Below, piece after piece: positions 18,201-23,141 of a stretch of DNA of 24,834 bases. Position 1 is the first letter of the stretch. The number at the start of each line of letters is the position of its first letter. The translations under genes were made by a program, and so were the position numbers. Where the stretch lies: the NCBI GenBank assembly GCA_002371135.1, contig DFGB01000022.1, positions 13,838 to 38,671 of the forward strand, read 5' to 3'. The notes below the pieces were generated by a model. The model did no database searches. It was given only the letters and a program-made list of their open reading frames with translations, and was not told the DNA's origin. Origin of the DNA: Verrucomicrobia bacterium UBA3761 (GTDB lineage: Bacteria; Verrucomicrobiota; Kiritimatiellia; RFP12; UBA1067).

Positions 18201-20947
18201 ACGCCTACCAGACAGGATCGTTTGTGGGGAGACTCGGTTCGAGTGTTTCGGTCACAAACTGCGCGGCGCTCTTAGGCGGCGTATCGTCGTATCCCATCGG
18301 CATCGTGCCGGCCCATGCCATCGGCAATTCCTACTCCAACACGACGGAACACGCCAACATCGCCGAATTGGGAGGGACGAGCTTCCGCTCATACGCGAAC
18401 TTCGCAGCGTTCCACGCGGCGATTGCAGAGGACGGCGAAACGCACATCTGGTCTCAGGTTGATGGTAAGACGCAACCCTATCTCACATGGAGCGCGCCGG
18501 ACGGCAATCTCTCCGTTTACACCCTTGTCTATGGCTCCGGCGGCGGCACGGTCTCCGGCGGCGGCGAATACGAGCCGGGCGAGGAGGTCGAGATTTCCGC
18601 GACGCCTGACGAAAACCGGTTCTTCGTGGGCTGGACTGGCTCTGCTCCGTATGCGGACGCCACGAATGCTCATACGACGCTGACGCTCGACAACCACCGC
18701 GTCGCGACGACGCAGTTCGGACGCTACATCTACGACGCCGACGAGCTTCAGGCGGTCACGAACGACCTTGACGGCGTGATCGGCCTTGCCTGCGACATCA
18801 ATCTCTCCAACCTTAAGGTTGAAACGGAAGAGGGGCCGCAGACAACGACATGGAGGCCGATAGGCTACCCCGGCAACGGCTACAACTTTGCGTTCACCGG
18901 CAAGTTCTTTGGCTTCGGGCATGCAATCGACAATCTTGTCTGCACCAACGGCTTTGGCGGGGGCACTGGTTATGTGGGCCTTTTCGGCGATGTTTCCTTC
19001 GCGACTCTCGACGGCATTGAGGTCTCCGGCAAGGTTTACGGGTCTCAGGAAGTTGGCGGGCTTGTCGGCAGGGCGAAGGGGTGCCTTATCACGAACTGCG
19101 TGGCGAGAGTGGAGGTGAATCCGCTGGGCTCGTCTCGCAACGGACCTTTCGGCGGGCTCGTCGGCGAGATTAGCGGCACGACGGTGGTTGGCTGCCGTGC
19201 CGATGGTTTCGTCAAAGGTGGCGGCAGAGTCGGCGGACTCGTCGGAACGGCCGGCTACTTCTCCGCGTTCTTTGACAGCGCGGCGCGGGGCGACGTCTGC
19301 GGGAACAACGGTGGCTCGGGGCAGTCCTACGGCGGTTTCGCGGGCTACCTGGCAATCGATACAAGTTGGACTCCCCGCAAGGAAAGGGATGCGGTCGTTT
19401 CCAACTGCTGGTGTTCTGGCTCGGTATGGGGACGGTCAGCCGCTGTCGGGTCGTTCACCGGCAGCGGGGGACGAGCGACCTCGGTGATCGATTGCGCCGT
19501 CGCAGACGGTCGCACCGCGAAGCGACGTCCGGGCTGTGATGACGACTTCCCGTGCAGAATCCTTTCGGCAGAGGAGGTCGCCGAGCGCACCGCCGGATGG
19601 CCCGCGCCTTTGGCGCGCGATTTCTCCAAGGCGGTTCACATTTCCACCGCCGAGGAACTCGCCGCCGTGACGAACGACCTTGACGGCATCTACATCCTTG
19701 ACAACGACATTGACCTCAAGGGCGTTGCATGGACGCCCATCGGCGACAACAACAATCCTTTCTACGGCGAATTCTACGGCAACGGGCACATGATACGCAA
19801 CCTTTCCGTTGACGGCTTTTTCAGCAGCTCCGTCGTGCGCGGTGGGTTCTTCGGCTGCATCGGCGGTCGCGTGAACGGGCTGCGGGTCAAGGGCAACGTC
19901 ACTGTAAAATCAGAAACGAGCAATGACCGCTGCGCCGGCGGGTTTGCCGGATCGATATTCTCCGGAGCGTTTGTCGATGACTGCTCGTTCCGGGGCGACG
20001 TGACGTGCTGGGGCGATTGCGCGGGCGGGTTTTCGGGCCGAATCAACGATTCGGCGGTCGTTGCGGGCTGCTGCGTAACGGGTGCCGTGCGGAAGGTGAT
20101 AGTCGATACCACGAACAGGGGTTGCGGCGGATTCGCCGGATATATGTCTCCGTCTTCGGGCGGCGGAGTGCGCATCATGGACTGCTATTCGCTCGCGTCC
20201 GTAAATTCGTCGCCCGGAGAGTCGTCCGGCAGCGGCCACTCATACGCCGGCGGCTTCGTCGGGAGGATCGATGGAACTTACACCAGCAACGGGAAGATCG
20301 AGACGTCCTACTGCTCCGGCTCCGTGACGAACGCCGCCTCATACGGTGGCGCGTTCATCGGCTCCATCGGCAATGGGGTCGTCACCAACTCGTACTACGA
20401 CTGCGAAGCGACGCCGCGACTTGCGAAAGGTGGCAACAGCTCCGCAAATTCTCTGGCGCATACCGGCATCACGCCGCTCACGCACGAGGCAATGCTGCAC
20501 GCCGAGAGCTTCACCAACTTCGATTTCGTCGCGACGTGGAAGATCGACGAAGGCGAGACGACCCCGTATCTCTTCGCCACAGGCAAGTTCTTAAGCAAAT
20601 TCGAGCAGTGGCTCGCCGACAACGGGCTGAACGTCAATGTCGATCCCTCTGAGGCCTACAACGGCATTCAGTATCTCATACGCTACGCCTTCGACGTTCC
20701 GCACGAGGCGTTCTCGCCGTTCACGGGAATTGGGTTTGACGCCGAGGGCAGGACGGTGCTTTCCTTCCGCGATCTCAACGAGGACGCCGACGACGTGACG
20801 TTGCAGGTGCTCTCCACCACCGACCTCACCGACTGGTCGGATGCGGAAGTCAAGCCGCTTGCGCTCGAACCCGACGGCACATTCACTTTCGGCCACGCCA
20901 CCACCGACCCTCAGCGCTTCTACAAACTCTCGGGGCTCGGGGAATGA
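9266..20947 (+). CDS. Giant exported GLUG-repeat beta-solenoid protein (3893 aa)
   Basis: ATG 9266 is preceded by a good Shine-Dalgarno and begins a signal peptide (MNIKSLLCGFAAFAMAQFAFA, cleavage about residue 21). The body has seven solenoid blocks, at about residues 35-820, 925-1510, 1595-1960, 2035-2365, 2470-3070, 3155-3445 and 3460-3770. Each opens with a conserved capping segment (L..vt.dLdG.y.L.nDIDl, then F.G.F.G.GH.I.n) and continues as GLUG-type turns (GGFVGxxxGsxxxNCtaxxs). Links between most blocks are divergent InlB or bacterial-repeat domains ending in GW or HW and tx.F, e.g. 849-915, 1515-1590 and 3080-3150. The last 120 residues (from FEQWLADNGLNVNVDPSEAY) resemble the C-terminal domain of many Verrucomicrobia/Kiritimatiellota exported proteins and end RFYKLSGLGE. 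GLUG motifs are known from surface and protease-associated proteins; adhesion is inferred. Turns carry unusually regular Cys. It lies 94 bases behind giant gene 1 with no own promoter seen. Confidence 0.9.
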   Translation: MNIKSLLCGFAAFAMAQFAFADFEPYDGQMEPGEYEISTLTQLTNFTKKVHLYDYAGSTIRLIADIDCGGGRFIYPSKRSSYSGHSSDVPILSKFCGTFDGGGHKIFNFYNRSGRDGWMPAHPALIDIRDGTEYPYDYHVPTEDVAYFQISHIPAGWCKDLSDDDGYGSFSLFDIVKDGAVIKNITLEGDVEFGYSGPSSSVYGVFVGQASEENAVTLENCHFTGRMARSADGTVGVFVGFCNASTSSDAGTCVTLSNCTASVSIDCPVIGGLVGYGIGVSATDCSVTGDISGIQDNGGGLAGLVVNSIFTRCSFTGTLAGELKRSDPKAYGWDARYCGCGGFAGYAGNTVFRDCTVEADIEWEMLERPFAGIDKYLPKGRSDMLAAVGGAAGVTRGGTQFLNCSFSGSVRSDYGYFGGFVGWTLGSETFSNCTAVASLSATTIKEAVGGFVGSVSSSNATFIACTAMPSGPAIQGGFLDAQFDETKTRQVADEEDPSGTAYILVTEVLRPVGTNNFISCSVLNTTVEGTGFARESKNAQFTDCVVSNVTAASAIFAGSATNSVFTGCSVIGGSATNGFVAATYGGNAFTNCVVTGARAVNGFVGSANPGEDGDTFRDCRVGCAFNNPAGMSCGFAGELNAGALVEDCIAYGAVISDTASGEEMTDRGELYGFAGTVGEGAVVRRSVGAILPPALEPRGAGFAGAVSNNATIVDSYAVYAPRVRAVNDDADPAGGVQAGFARYFNGTAERCFTLGAIPSASAGVGGCSTFVGANGSAWHFEDSFAPFVDGFHSFPDGVTPKAAAWFADAANFPESYDFENVWRAPDGNATSPYLAASTDAEGNFWTFVSAKGFGSVLVNGEEPKQSYPAGSVVTIRAVPGLGAAFTGWVGDNIADPTAMETTYTVKNAGAIYATFDVDVYNGQKTRGSYVILNDDQLRKLTEAARDYSYVGSTFVLVNDIDCGGRSLVSGEPDRLSSFWGTFDGRGYRIYNYRTVVDWYCEGAGGALFDTLAPGAVVKNLTLEGDVVIEDPYCAVAAVFASNAYIDHLNSTCPTIENCHFSGSISNVNSAAVFVGTTYRGPYAPELPTILLTNCTANATVFTATNAVAGGLVAKGLGVLAVDCSFEGRLEGGWTLGGLAGSDEGSTYTRCTFSGEMAGGPRGFTGSLKNGGCGGLVGFASNSVFRACSATAGIDWDYATAGGVRKDGTANFVAAGGAAGVTMGASIFDGCSFAGVVDSVHGYAGGFVGWTGGSELFTNCTAVASLNPTGSVVNVALGGFAASVGSREANFIDCTATAEGALAGFCDVQHKCKIGGEIGTNRFTRCTVASVQSGDAGFAGSPTNAVFSSCAVRGGSAFAGFVKTSGGGCEYSDCTVTGATVRIGFVETTKGENAFNRCRVACLYGFSPDDGTGYWGFAKELNAGAVVTACAAHGAISANNYADEEAQYGAGLFAKHIKGATLQGGCIGAVMQTMAAQVDKRIALLRDDEASVNDTWSLFEDDVPVDVPAAMTPSGRYWTHAVVVAGEGTILVDDKSPLASYEKNSVHQIRAVPADGYEFSHWVGVGYGDADSAETTYTARNIGAIAAAFAKKVGTPEELLAVSGNPTVPYVITGDIDLSGALPEVVNRPLLGDLKSRFLGRGHTISGLRFNDKTGGAITKTRAALFGRIKSGTQLRDLTVDVSASNSWALVSGLALTIEENTLVSNCTVNVDFRSVDCDVSKTVEYYGLASNVVGSAVTVMDCTVTGTMEASTRAAGFFGGVSLRSGEIARCASFCDVYATAPGGVASGFANSLDVGDGYGARVLVREIVTSGTIYGSDTGAGIAASVSIAHNDAMVRDMYSTAEVRAYTGYGVAAGIARTLYTPASGPSISNVWFGGTARAGLHKNYGFAETINSVTLVNCAFIDVPGVDMQWTTGAESIAIPFASRLSRESWTGYDLGGVWSMTEAQTTPYFAWSLDNGGFRILSTRSRGTTITRPAIAAPGASVAVKAGTTPSSDAFFVRWDGAAAYADGAAASTTFPADNHCTVSCIWGRNISTPAQLQAVTEDLSGIYHVVADIDMADFGFTTIGGVRYAQIDYSGNHDNYYNAYYPFFGIFDGQGHAISNVVARKSFSPHNESGMLGTFGGLFARLQEADVKDVRLVAPQIISFEHGGALAGEVVSSNVSGCSALGASVDGNESGSDSGYTGGLVGRTANSEISRSFAAGYVSGVKAGGFAGFVTSCSVRECFASGAVKATNAESGGFAGYIGGEAAVEDSYTVSEVEGGSGFAGTVGGSDVRIERCYSAGIASGASVGGFIGVSTGAPVITDCVRRHYDIEEKRGIRDVGSAGHANIIALTADEMRSVTNFTAFLEKEDTPWTQRDGATHPYFPWCLDENGKMPLVTMTIARNALAAPAVNFASLFGLTQVAPGGEVTITADSSKPSETFADGRTFLEWTGMNDDFGKPYLPQTLVKADNIRTAMALYGTMITSGSDLYNITNNLTGTYGLANDIVLPDGWASLYNYPTYYAFQGRLYGAGHTITADGKNNVFNTISNAYFRGVAIQGEFIHTGQTFGALSRTVKGGVTVQDCSVNGSITTDNSGLVGGFFGEVLNGTVAFERCSVQGSIQSQSCVGGFVGIVRSGSSSGTFIDCTSDVDISGHSNLAGMVGQIESKCGTFSFLRCVANGDVNGNGDGVSGFIGYSSSRIVCEDSQATGNVTSGGNSFPAGFIANLTSNAAQSLFRNCHASSCVTNTNSYMDGAGGFVGDVSAPCTTFTDCSASGDVYNCGQYSVGGFAGRVPGTNVVFTTCVASGTVTGISGLGGFVGAVTGNRSCFVDCEARGCVSARTHCRGSNCGGFAGTSGSSSAAITYEGCRALGGVSSSASDYIGGFVGCIAGADTYRRSMSAGLVKGDKYVGGFGGDFKCSGISVNECFALGDVVCHEGLVGGFAGYIERAAAISDSYATGNVTGWGDYVGGFAGYIDSSSSLNRCYMAGIVKGYAYQTGSFVGRLGSSVSVTNCAALLGGVSSYPIGIVPAHAIGNSYSNTTEHANIAELGGTSFRSYANFAAFHAAIAEDGETHIWSQVDGKTQPYLTWSAPDGNLSVYTLVYGSGGGTVSGGGEYEPGEEVEISATPDENRFFVGWTGSAPYADATNAHTTLTLDNHRVATTQFGRYIYDADELQAVTNDLDGVIGLACDINLSNLKVETEEGPQTTTWRPIGYPGNGYNFAFTGKFFGFGHAIDNLVCTNGFGGGTGYVGLFGDVSFATLDGIEVSGKVYGSQEVGGLVGRAKGCLITNCVARVEVNPLGSSRNGPFGGLVGEISGTTVVGCRADGFVKGGGRVGGLVGTAGYFSAFFDSAARGDVCGNNGGSGQSYGGFAGYLAIDTSWTPRKERDAVVSNCWCSGSVWGRSAAVGSFTGSGGRATSVIDCAVADGRTAKRRPGCDDDFPCRILSAEEVAERTAGWPAPLARDFSKAVHISTAEELAAVTNDLDGIYILDNDIDLKGVAWTPIGDNNNPFYGEFYGNGHMIRNLSVDGFFSSSVVRGGFFGCIGGRVNGLRVKGNVTVKSETSNDRCAGGFAGSIFSGAFVDDCSFRGDVTCWGDCAGGFSGRINDSAVVAGCCVTGAVRKVIVDTTNRGCGGFAGYMSPSSGGGVRIMDCYSLASVNSSPGESSGSGHSYAGGFVGRIDGTYTSNGKIETSYCSGSVTNAASYGGAFIGSIGNGVVTNSYYDCEATPRLAKGGNSSANSLAHTGITPLTHEAMLHAESFTNFDFVATWKIDEGETTPYLFATGKFLSKFEQWLADNGLNVNVDPSEAYNGIQYLIRYAFDVPHEAFSPFTGIGFDAEGRTVLSFRDLNEDADDVTLQVLSTTDLTDWSDAEVKPLALEPDGTFTFGHATTDPQRFYKLSGLGE
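9374..14040 (+). repeat. Tandem duplication of a large solenoid block in giant gene 2
   Basis: The block at about 9374-12015 and the block at about 12049-14040 match in order along their whole length. Shared landmarks are ADIDCGG/NDIDCGG, GAVIKNITLEGDV/GAVVKNLTLEGDV, ENCHFTG/ENCHFSG, AAVGGAAGVTRGG/VAAGGAAGVTMGA, GGFVGWTLGSETFSNCTAVA/GGFVGWTGGSELFTNCTAVA and ELNAGALVEDC/ELNAGAVVTAC. Each ends in an InlB-like linker domain. The copies are diverged in protein and DNA and differ by indels, so the duplication is not recent. Confidence 0.75.
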
Positions 20948-21011
20948 CGAATGACGGGGAACGGCGCTCGGGGAACGGGGAGAGTTTGCAGTTTGCAGTT
21001 TTTTTCGACAG

Positions 21012-21060
21012 GATTTACAAGATTGACACGAAAAGGCCAAAAACTGTAATCATGTAAATC
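21012..21060. repeat. Imperfect inverted repeat of GATTTACA type
   Basis: GATTTACAAGATT (21012-21024) is matched in reverse complement by AATCATGTAAATC (21048-21060) with one mismatch, around a 23-base loop. The left flank CGACAG makes the arm read as acaggatttacaagatt, which resembles a dispersed intergenic repeat I recall from many environmental bacteria; that resemblance is from memory. Confidence 0.55.
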
Positions 21061-21080
21061 GAGGTAATTGCGAAACTCGG

Positions 21081-21119
21081 TTTTTAACGCAGAGACTCGA
21101 GAGTGGCAGAGGCGCAGAG
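21081..21119. repeat. Half-copy of the CAGAG-type intergenic repeat
   Basis: The stretch TTTTTAACGCAGAGACTCG followed by GGCAGAGGCGCAGAG matches the left arm of the complete palindromic element 100 bases downstream (TTTTAACACAGAGTCGCAGAG...). No matching right arm is seen next to it, so it looks like a decayed or single-arm copy. Confidence 0.5.
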
Positions 21120-21174
21120 TGATGTAGAATATCTGCAAGTCTGTAAAAATCTGTCTTTTATTTCGAACTCAGCG

Positions 21175-21355
21175 CACTGGCATCCCATAGGAAAAATGTT
21201 TTAACACAGAGTCGCAGAGCCACAGAGTTCACGGAGAAAAAGTTGAGTCTTTAAACTTTGCGTGAATCAAAGATTTGTAAATGGCAAACCATGAAAAACT
21301 CCGTGTTCTTTGTGCCTCTGTGGCTCTGTGTTGAAAAAACAATGGGATGCTAGTG
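21175..21355. repeat. Symmetrical palindromic element of about 181 bases with CACAGAG arms (REP- or MITE-like)
   Basis: The ends CACTGGCATCCCAT (21175-21188) and ATGGGATGCTAGTG (21342-21355) are inverted copies with one mismatch. Inside them, AACACAGAGTCGCAGAGCC and ACAGAG..CACGGAG (left, 21203-21236) face CTCCGTGTTCTTTGTGCC and TCTGTGGCTCTGTGTTG (right, 21299-21333). The symmetry continues to CTTTG/CAAAG around a loop at 21261-21267, almost exactly at the centre. The element encodes nothing. A single copy lies here, so mobility is inferred from its structure. No target-site duplication is obvious. Confidence 0.7.
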
Positions 21356-21396
21356 TCTAAAAACCTTTTTATGATTCGGCAAAATCGAGGTGAATG

Positions 21397-21424
21397 TTGC
21401 TGCTGAATGACTATATGGTATAAT
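21397..21424 (+). promoter_or_regulatory. Predicted promoter of the nuclease gene
   Basis: TTGCTG (21397-21402) and a perfect TATAAT (21419-21424) are separated by 16 bases. The start point would be near 21431, 30 bases before the chosen ATG. The upstream in-frame ATG at 21407 lies within this promoter and so cannot be the start if the promoter is real. Confidence 0.6.
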
Positions 21425-21460
21425 TTCACATGGTGGGTGTTTTATGAAGTCCGCGAGAAA

Positions 21461-22531
21461 ATGAATCTTGAAGTGCGTGCGACGGCCGTACGCGCAGCGT
21501 CAACCATGTCTTACGAAGAACTGGTTGACAAGATCGGCGCGGAATGGGAGCGGGGACGGAACAACGCGATCCGTGCGGTAAACATTGAATACGTGCAGAC
21601 GAAATGGCGGATCGGGCGGTACATAGTCGAGTTTGAGCAACACGGGAGCGCAAGGGCGAAATACGGGACGGGTCTCATTGATAGATTGGCCCATGATCTC
21701 ACGGCGAGGCATGGGCGTGGTTTCAGCCGAAGCAAGTTGATTTACGCCAGGCTCTTCTACATCGCCTTTCCAAAAAGTGCGACACTGTCGCACCTTTTGA
21801 GCTGGAGCCATTACCTTGAAATCCTAAAGGTGTCGGATCCGCTCGGGCAGAAGTTCTATGCGCTGGAGTGCGCACGTTCTAACTGGGGGGTCCGTGAGCT
21901 GCGTCGTCAGATCGGCTCATCACTCTATGAACGCTATGCCTTAAGCCGCGACAAGGAGGGCGTGTTGAAATTGGCGCAGCATGGCGCAGAGCCTGCGACG
22001 CCGACGGAGACATTGCGCGAGCCGTTCGTATTTGAGTTCACGGGAATCAATCCTGTAAAGCGGTATACGAAAAAGACTTTGGAAGAGCGCCTTTGCAGCA
22101 GGCTTCAGGATTTCATGCTCGAACTCGGCAAGGGGTTTGCTTTCGTCGGGCGGCAGTACAAGATGCTAATAGGCGCAAGCCAGTTCAAGGTTGATCTTGT
22201 GTTCTACAACTGGTATCTCAAATGCTTTGTCCTCATTGACCTCAAGCGCAAGGGCGTGACGCATAAGGATATCGGACAGAAGAATCTGTTCCTCAACTAT
22301 TTTGCGGCAGAGATGTCTGCTCCGGGCGACAATCCGCCGATAGGGATCGTGCTTGGTTCGATTCGTGACCAGGTGGTCGTAGAATACGCCATGCGCGGCA
22401 TCACCAACCGCATCTTCGTGAGCCGCTACCAGTTATACCTCCCCGACAAGGAACAGCTGCGCCGCGAACTCGCCTATGCGATAGAGGCGGAAGAAGGCAA
22501 GAAGAGGGCGAATAAACGGAAAACGATTTGA
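21461..22531 (+). CDS. YhcG/DUF1016-family PD-(D/E)XK nuclease domain protein
   Basis: This 356-aa protein has the two-part YhcG layout. Residues 17-160 are the helical DUF1016 N-terminal domain (NNAIRAVNIEYVQTKWRIGR, IVEFEQ, LSWSHYLEIL, NWGVRELRRQIGSSLYERY). Residues 185-345 are the C-terminal nuclease domain (PFVFEF, then LEERLCSRLQDFMLELGKGF and FVGRQYKM). Likely catalytic residues are D245 in FKVDLVFYN and D260-x-K262 in LIDLK, with Q273 in DIGQKNLFLNYF. The active site looks intact. The family is thought to act on DNA and is often found with restriction-modification or mobile DNA, but its role is not settled. ATG 21461 was chosen because an earlier in-frame ATG falls in the promoter; the Shine-Dalgarno is weak, and ATG 21506 is an alternative. 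It stands alone, beside a palindromic repeat and upstream of an unrelated exported-protein gene only 13 bases away. Confidence 0.9.
   Translation: MNLEVRATAVRAASTMSYEELVDKIGAEWERGRNNAIRAVNIEYVQTKWRIGRYIVEFEQHGSARAKYGTGLIDRLAHDLTARHGRGFSRSKLIYARLFYIAFPKSATLSHLLSWSHYLEILKVSDPLGQKFYALECARSNWGVRELRRQIGSSLYERYALSRDKEGVLKLAQHGAEPATPTETLREPFVFEFTGINPVKRYTKKTLEERLCSRLQDFMLELGKGFAFVGRQYKMLIGASQFKVDLVFYNWYLKCFVLIDLKRKGVTHKDIGQKNLFLNYFAAEMSAPGDNPPIGIVLGSIRDQVVVEYAMRGITNRIFVSRYQLYLPDKEQLRRELAYAIEAEEGKKRANKRKTI
21777..21793. repeat. Perfect palindrome inside the nuclease gene
   Basis: GTGCGACACTGTCGCAC has perfect 8-base arms around one central base. It is flanked by AAAAA on the left and CTTTT on the right, which extend the symmetry. 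It encodes the segment before LSWSHY. It could be a chance result of codon choice, a protein-binding site or a weak intragenic terminator. Confidence 0.6.
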
Positions 22532-22544
22532 AAGGAACGCTGAA

Positions 22545-23141
22545 ATGACCAGGAAACTGATGATGATGGTTGCAACGTTTGCCGTGGCGTTTGGCGCATG
22601 GGCCGCGACGTGGACCGACCCAGATACGGGTTACATGTGGACATATCAAATCAACGGCGACACGGCGGAGGTTTACAAAAACTCCTATTCTGCCGCTATC
22701 TCGCCCAAGCCGACAGGTGCCGTGACGATTCCCTCAACGCTTGGTGGTAAGCCCGTGACGAGCATCGGGAATAGTGCGTTCTACGGTTGCAGCGGGCTTA
22801 CGAGCGTGACGATACCTGACAGCGTGACGAACATCGGGGATCGGGCGTTCTGGGGCTGCAGCGGGCTTACGAGCGTTACTATGCCTGGCTGGTTTGAAGG
22901 GACTCTATCGGATGATGTGTTTGAAGGATGCCCCACTGGAATGCATACCGAATACAACATATTTGTGATATCCTTCAATGCCAACGGAGGAAGTGTCGAA
23001 GCAACATCGCGGTTGATTGTGAGAGGAAACGCCATCGGCACACTTCCCACGCCTACGCGGATCGGAAGACGTTTGTGGTGGACGGCGTTTCTCTCAGGAG
23101 CGGCGCAATCGCGGCGGCGGAAGAAGGGGAGCGGACTCTGA
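22545..23141 (+). pseudogene. 5' part of a disrupted exported BspA/InlB-type protein
   Basis: AAGGA (22532-22536) lies 8 bases before ATG 22545, 13 bases after the nuclease stop. Residues 1-20 are a signal peptide (MTRKLMMMVATFAVAFGAWA). After a WTDPDTGYMWTYQINGDTAEVY segment come about three LRR_5 units (residues 58-130) and the start of an InlB B repeat (SFNANGGSVEATSRL...GTLPTPTR, 142-172). The usual continuation GYTF.GW is missing. From about 23060 this frame reads an unrelated basic tail to a stop at 23139-23141, while the coherent protein continues in another frame. Two LRR units share about 20 identical bases (22788 and 22857), so these repeats are recent compared with those of giant gene 1. 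It might still be made as a short secreted product. Confidence 0.7.

Larger units (their letters stand above)
20948..21460. other. Intergenic region of 513 bases with decaying palindromic repeats
   Basis: No gene is visible here. From left to right it holds short direct repeats just after the giant-gene stop (GCTCGGGGAA at 20935 and 20966, AGTTTGC twice at 20983-20996), a T-run at 20999-21005, a GATTTACA inverted repeat, a half-copy of a CAGAG-type repeat, a full palindromic element, and the promoter of the nuclease gene. No strong GC-rich stem before the T-run was found, so termination of the giant operon is unresolved. Confidence 0.6.

Noticed and set aside
20983..21006. Intrinsic terminator after giant gene 2
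   Set aside because: A T-run is present, but the sequence before it (AGTTTGC repeats) gives no stable GC-rich stem.
21407..21460. Possible 18-codon N-terminal extension of the nuclease from ATG 21407
   Set aside because: It overlaps a perfect TATAAT and encodes sequence unlike the DUF1016 N-terminus.
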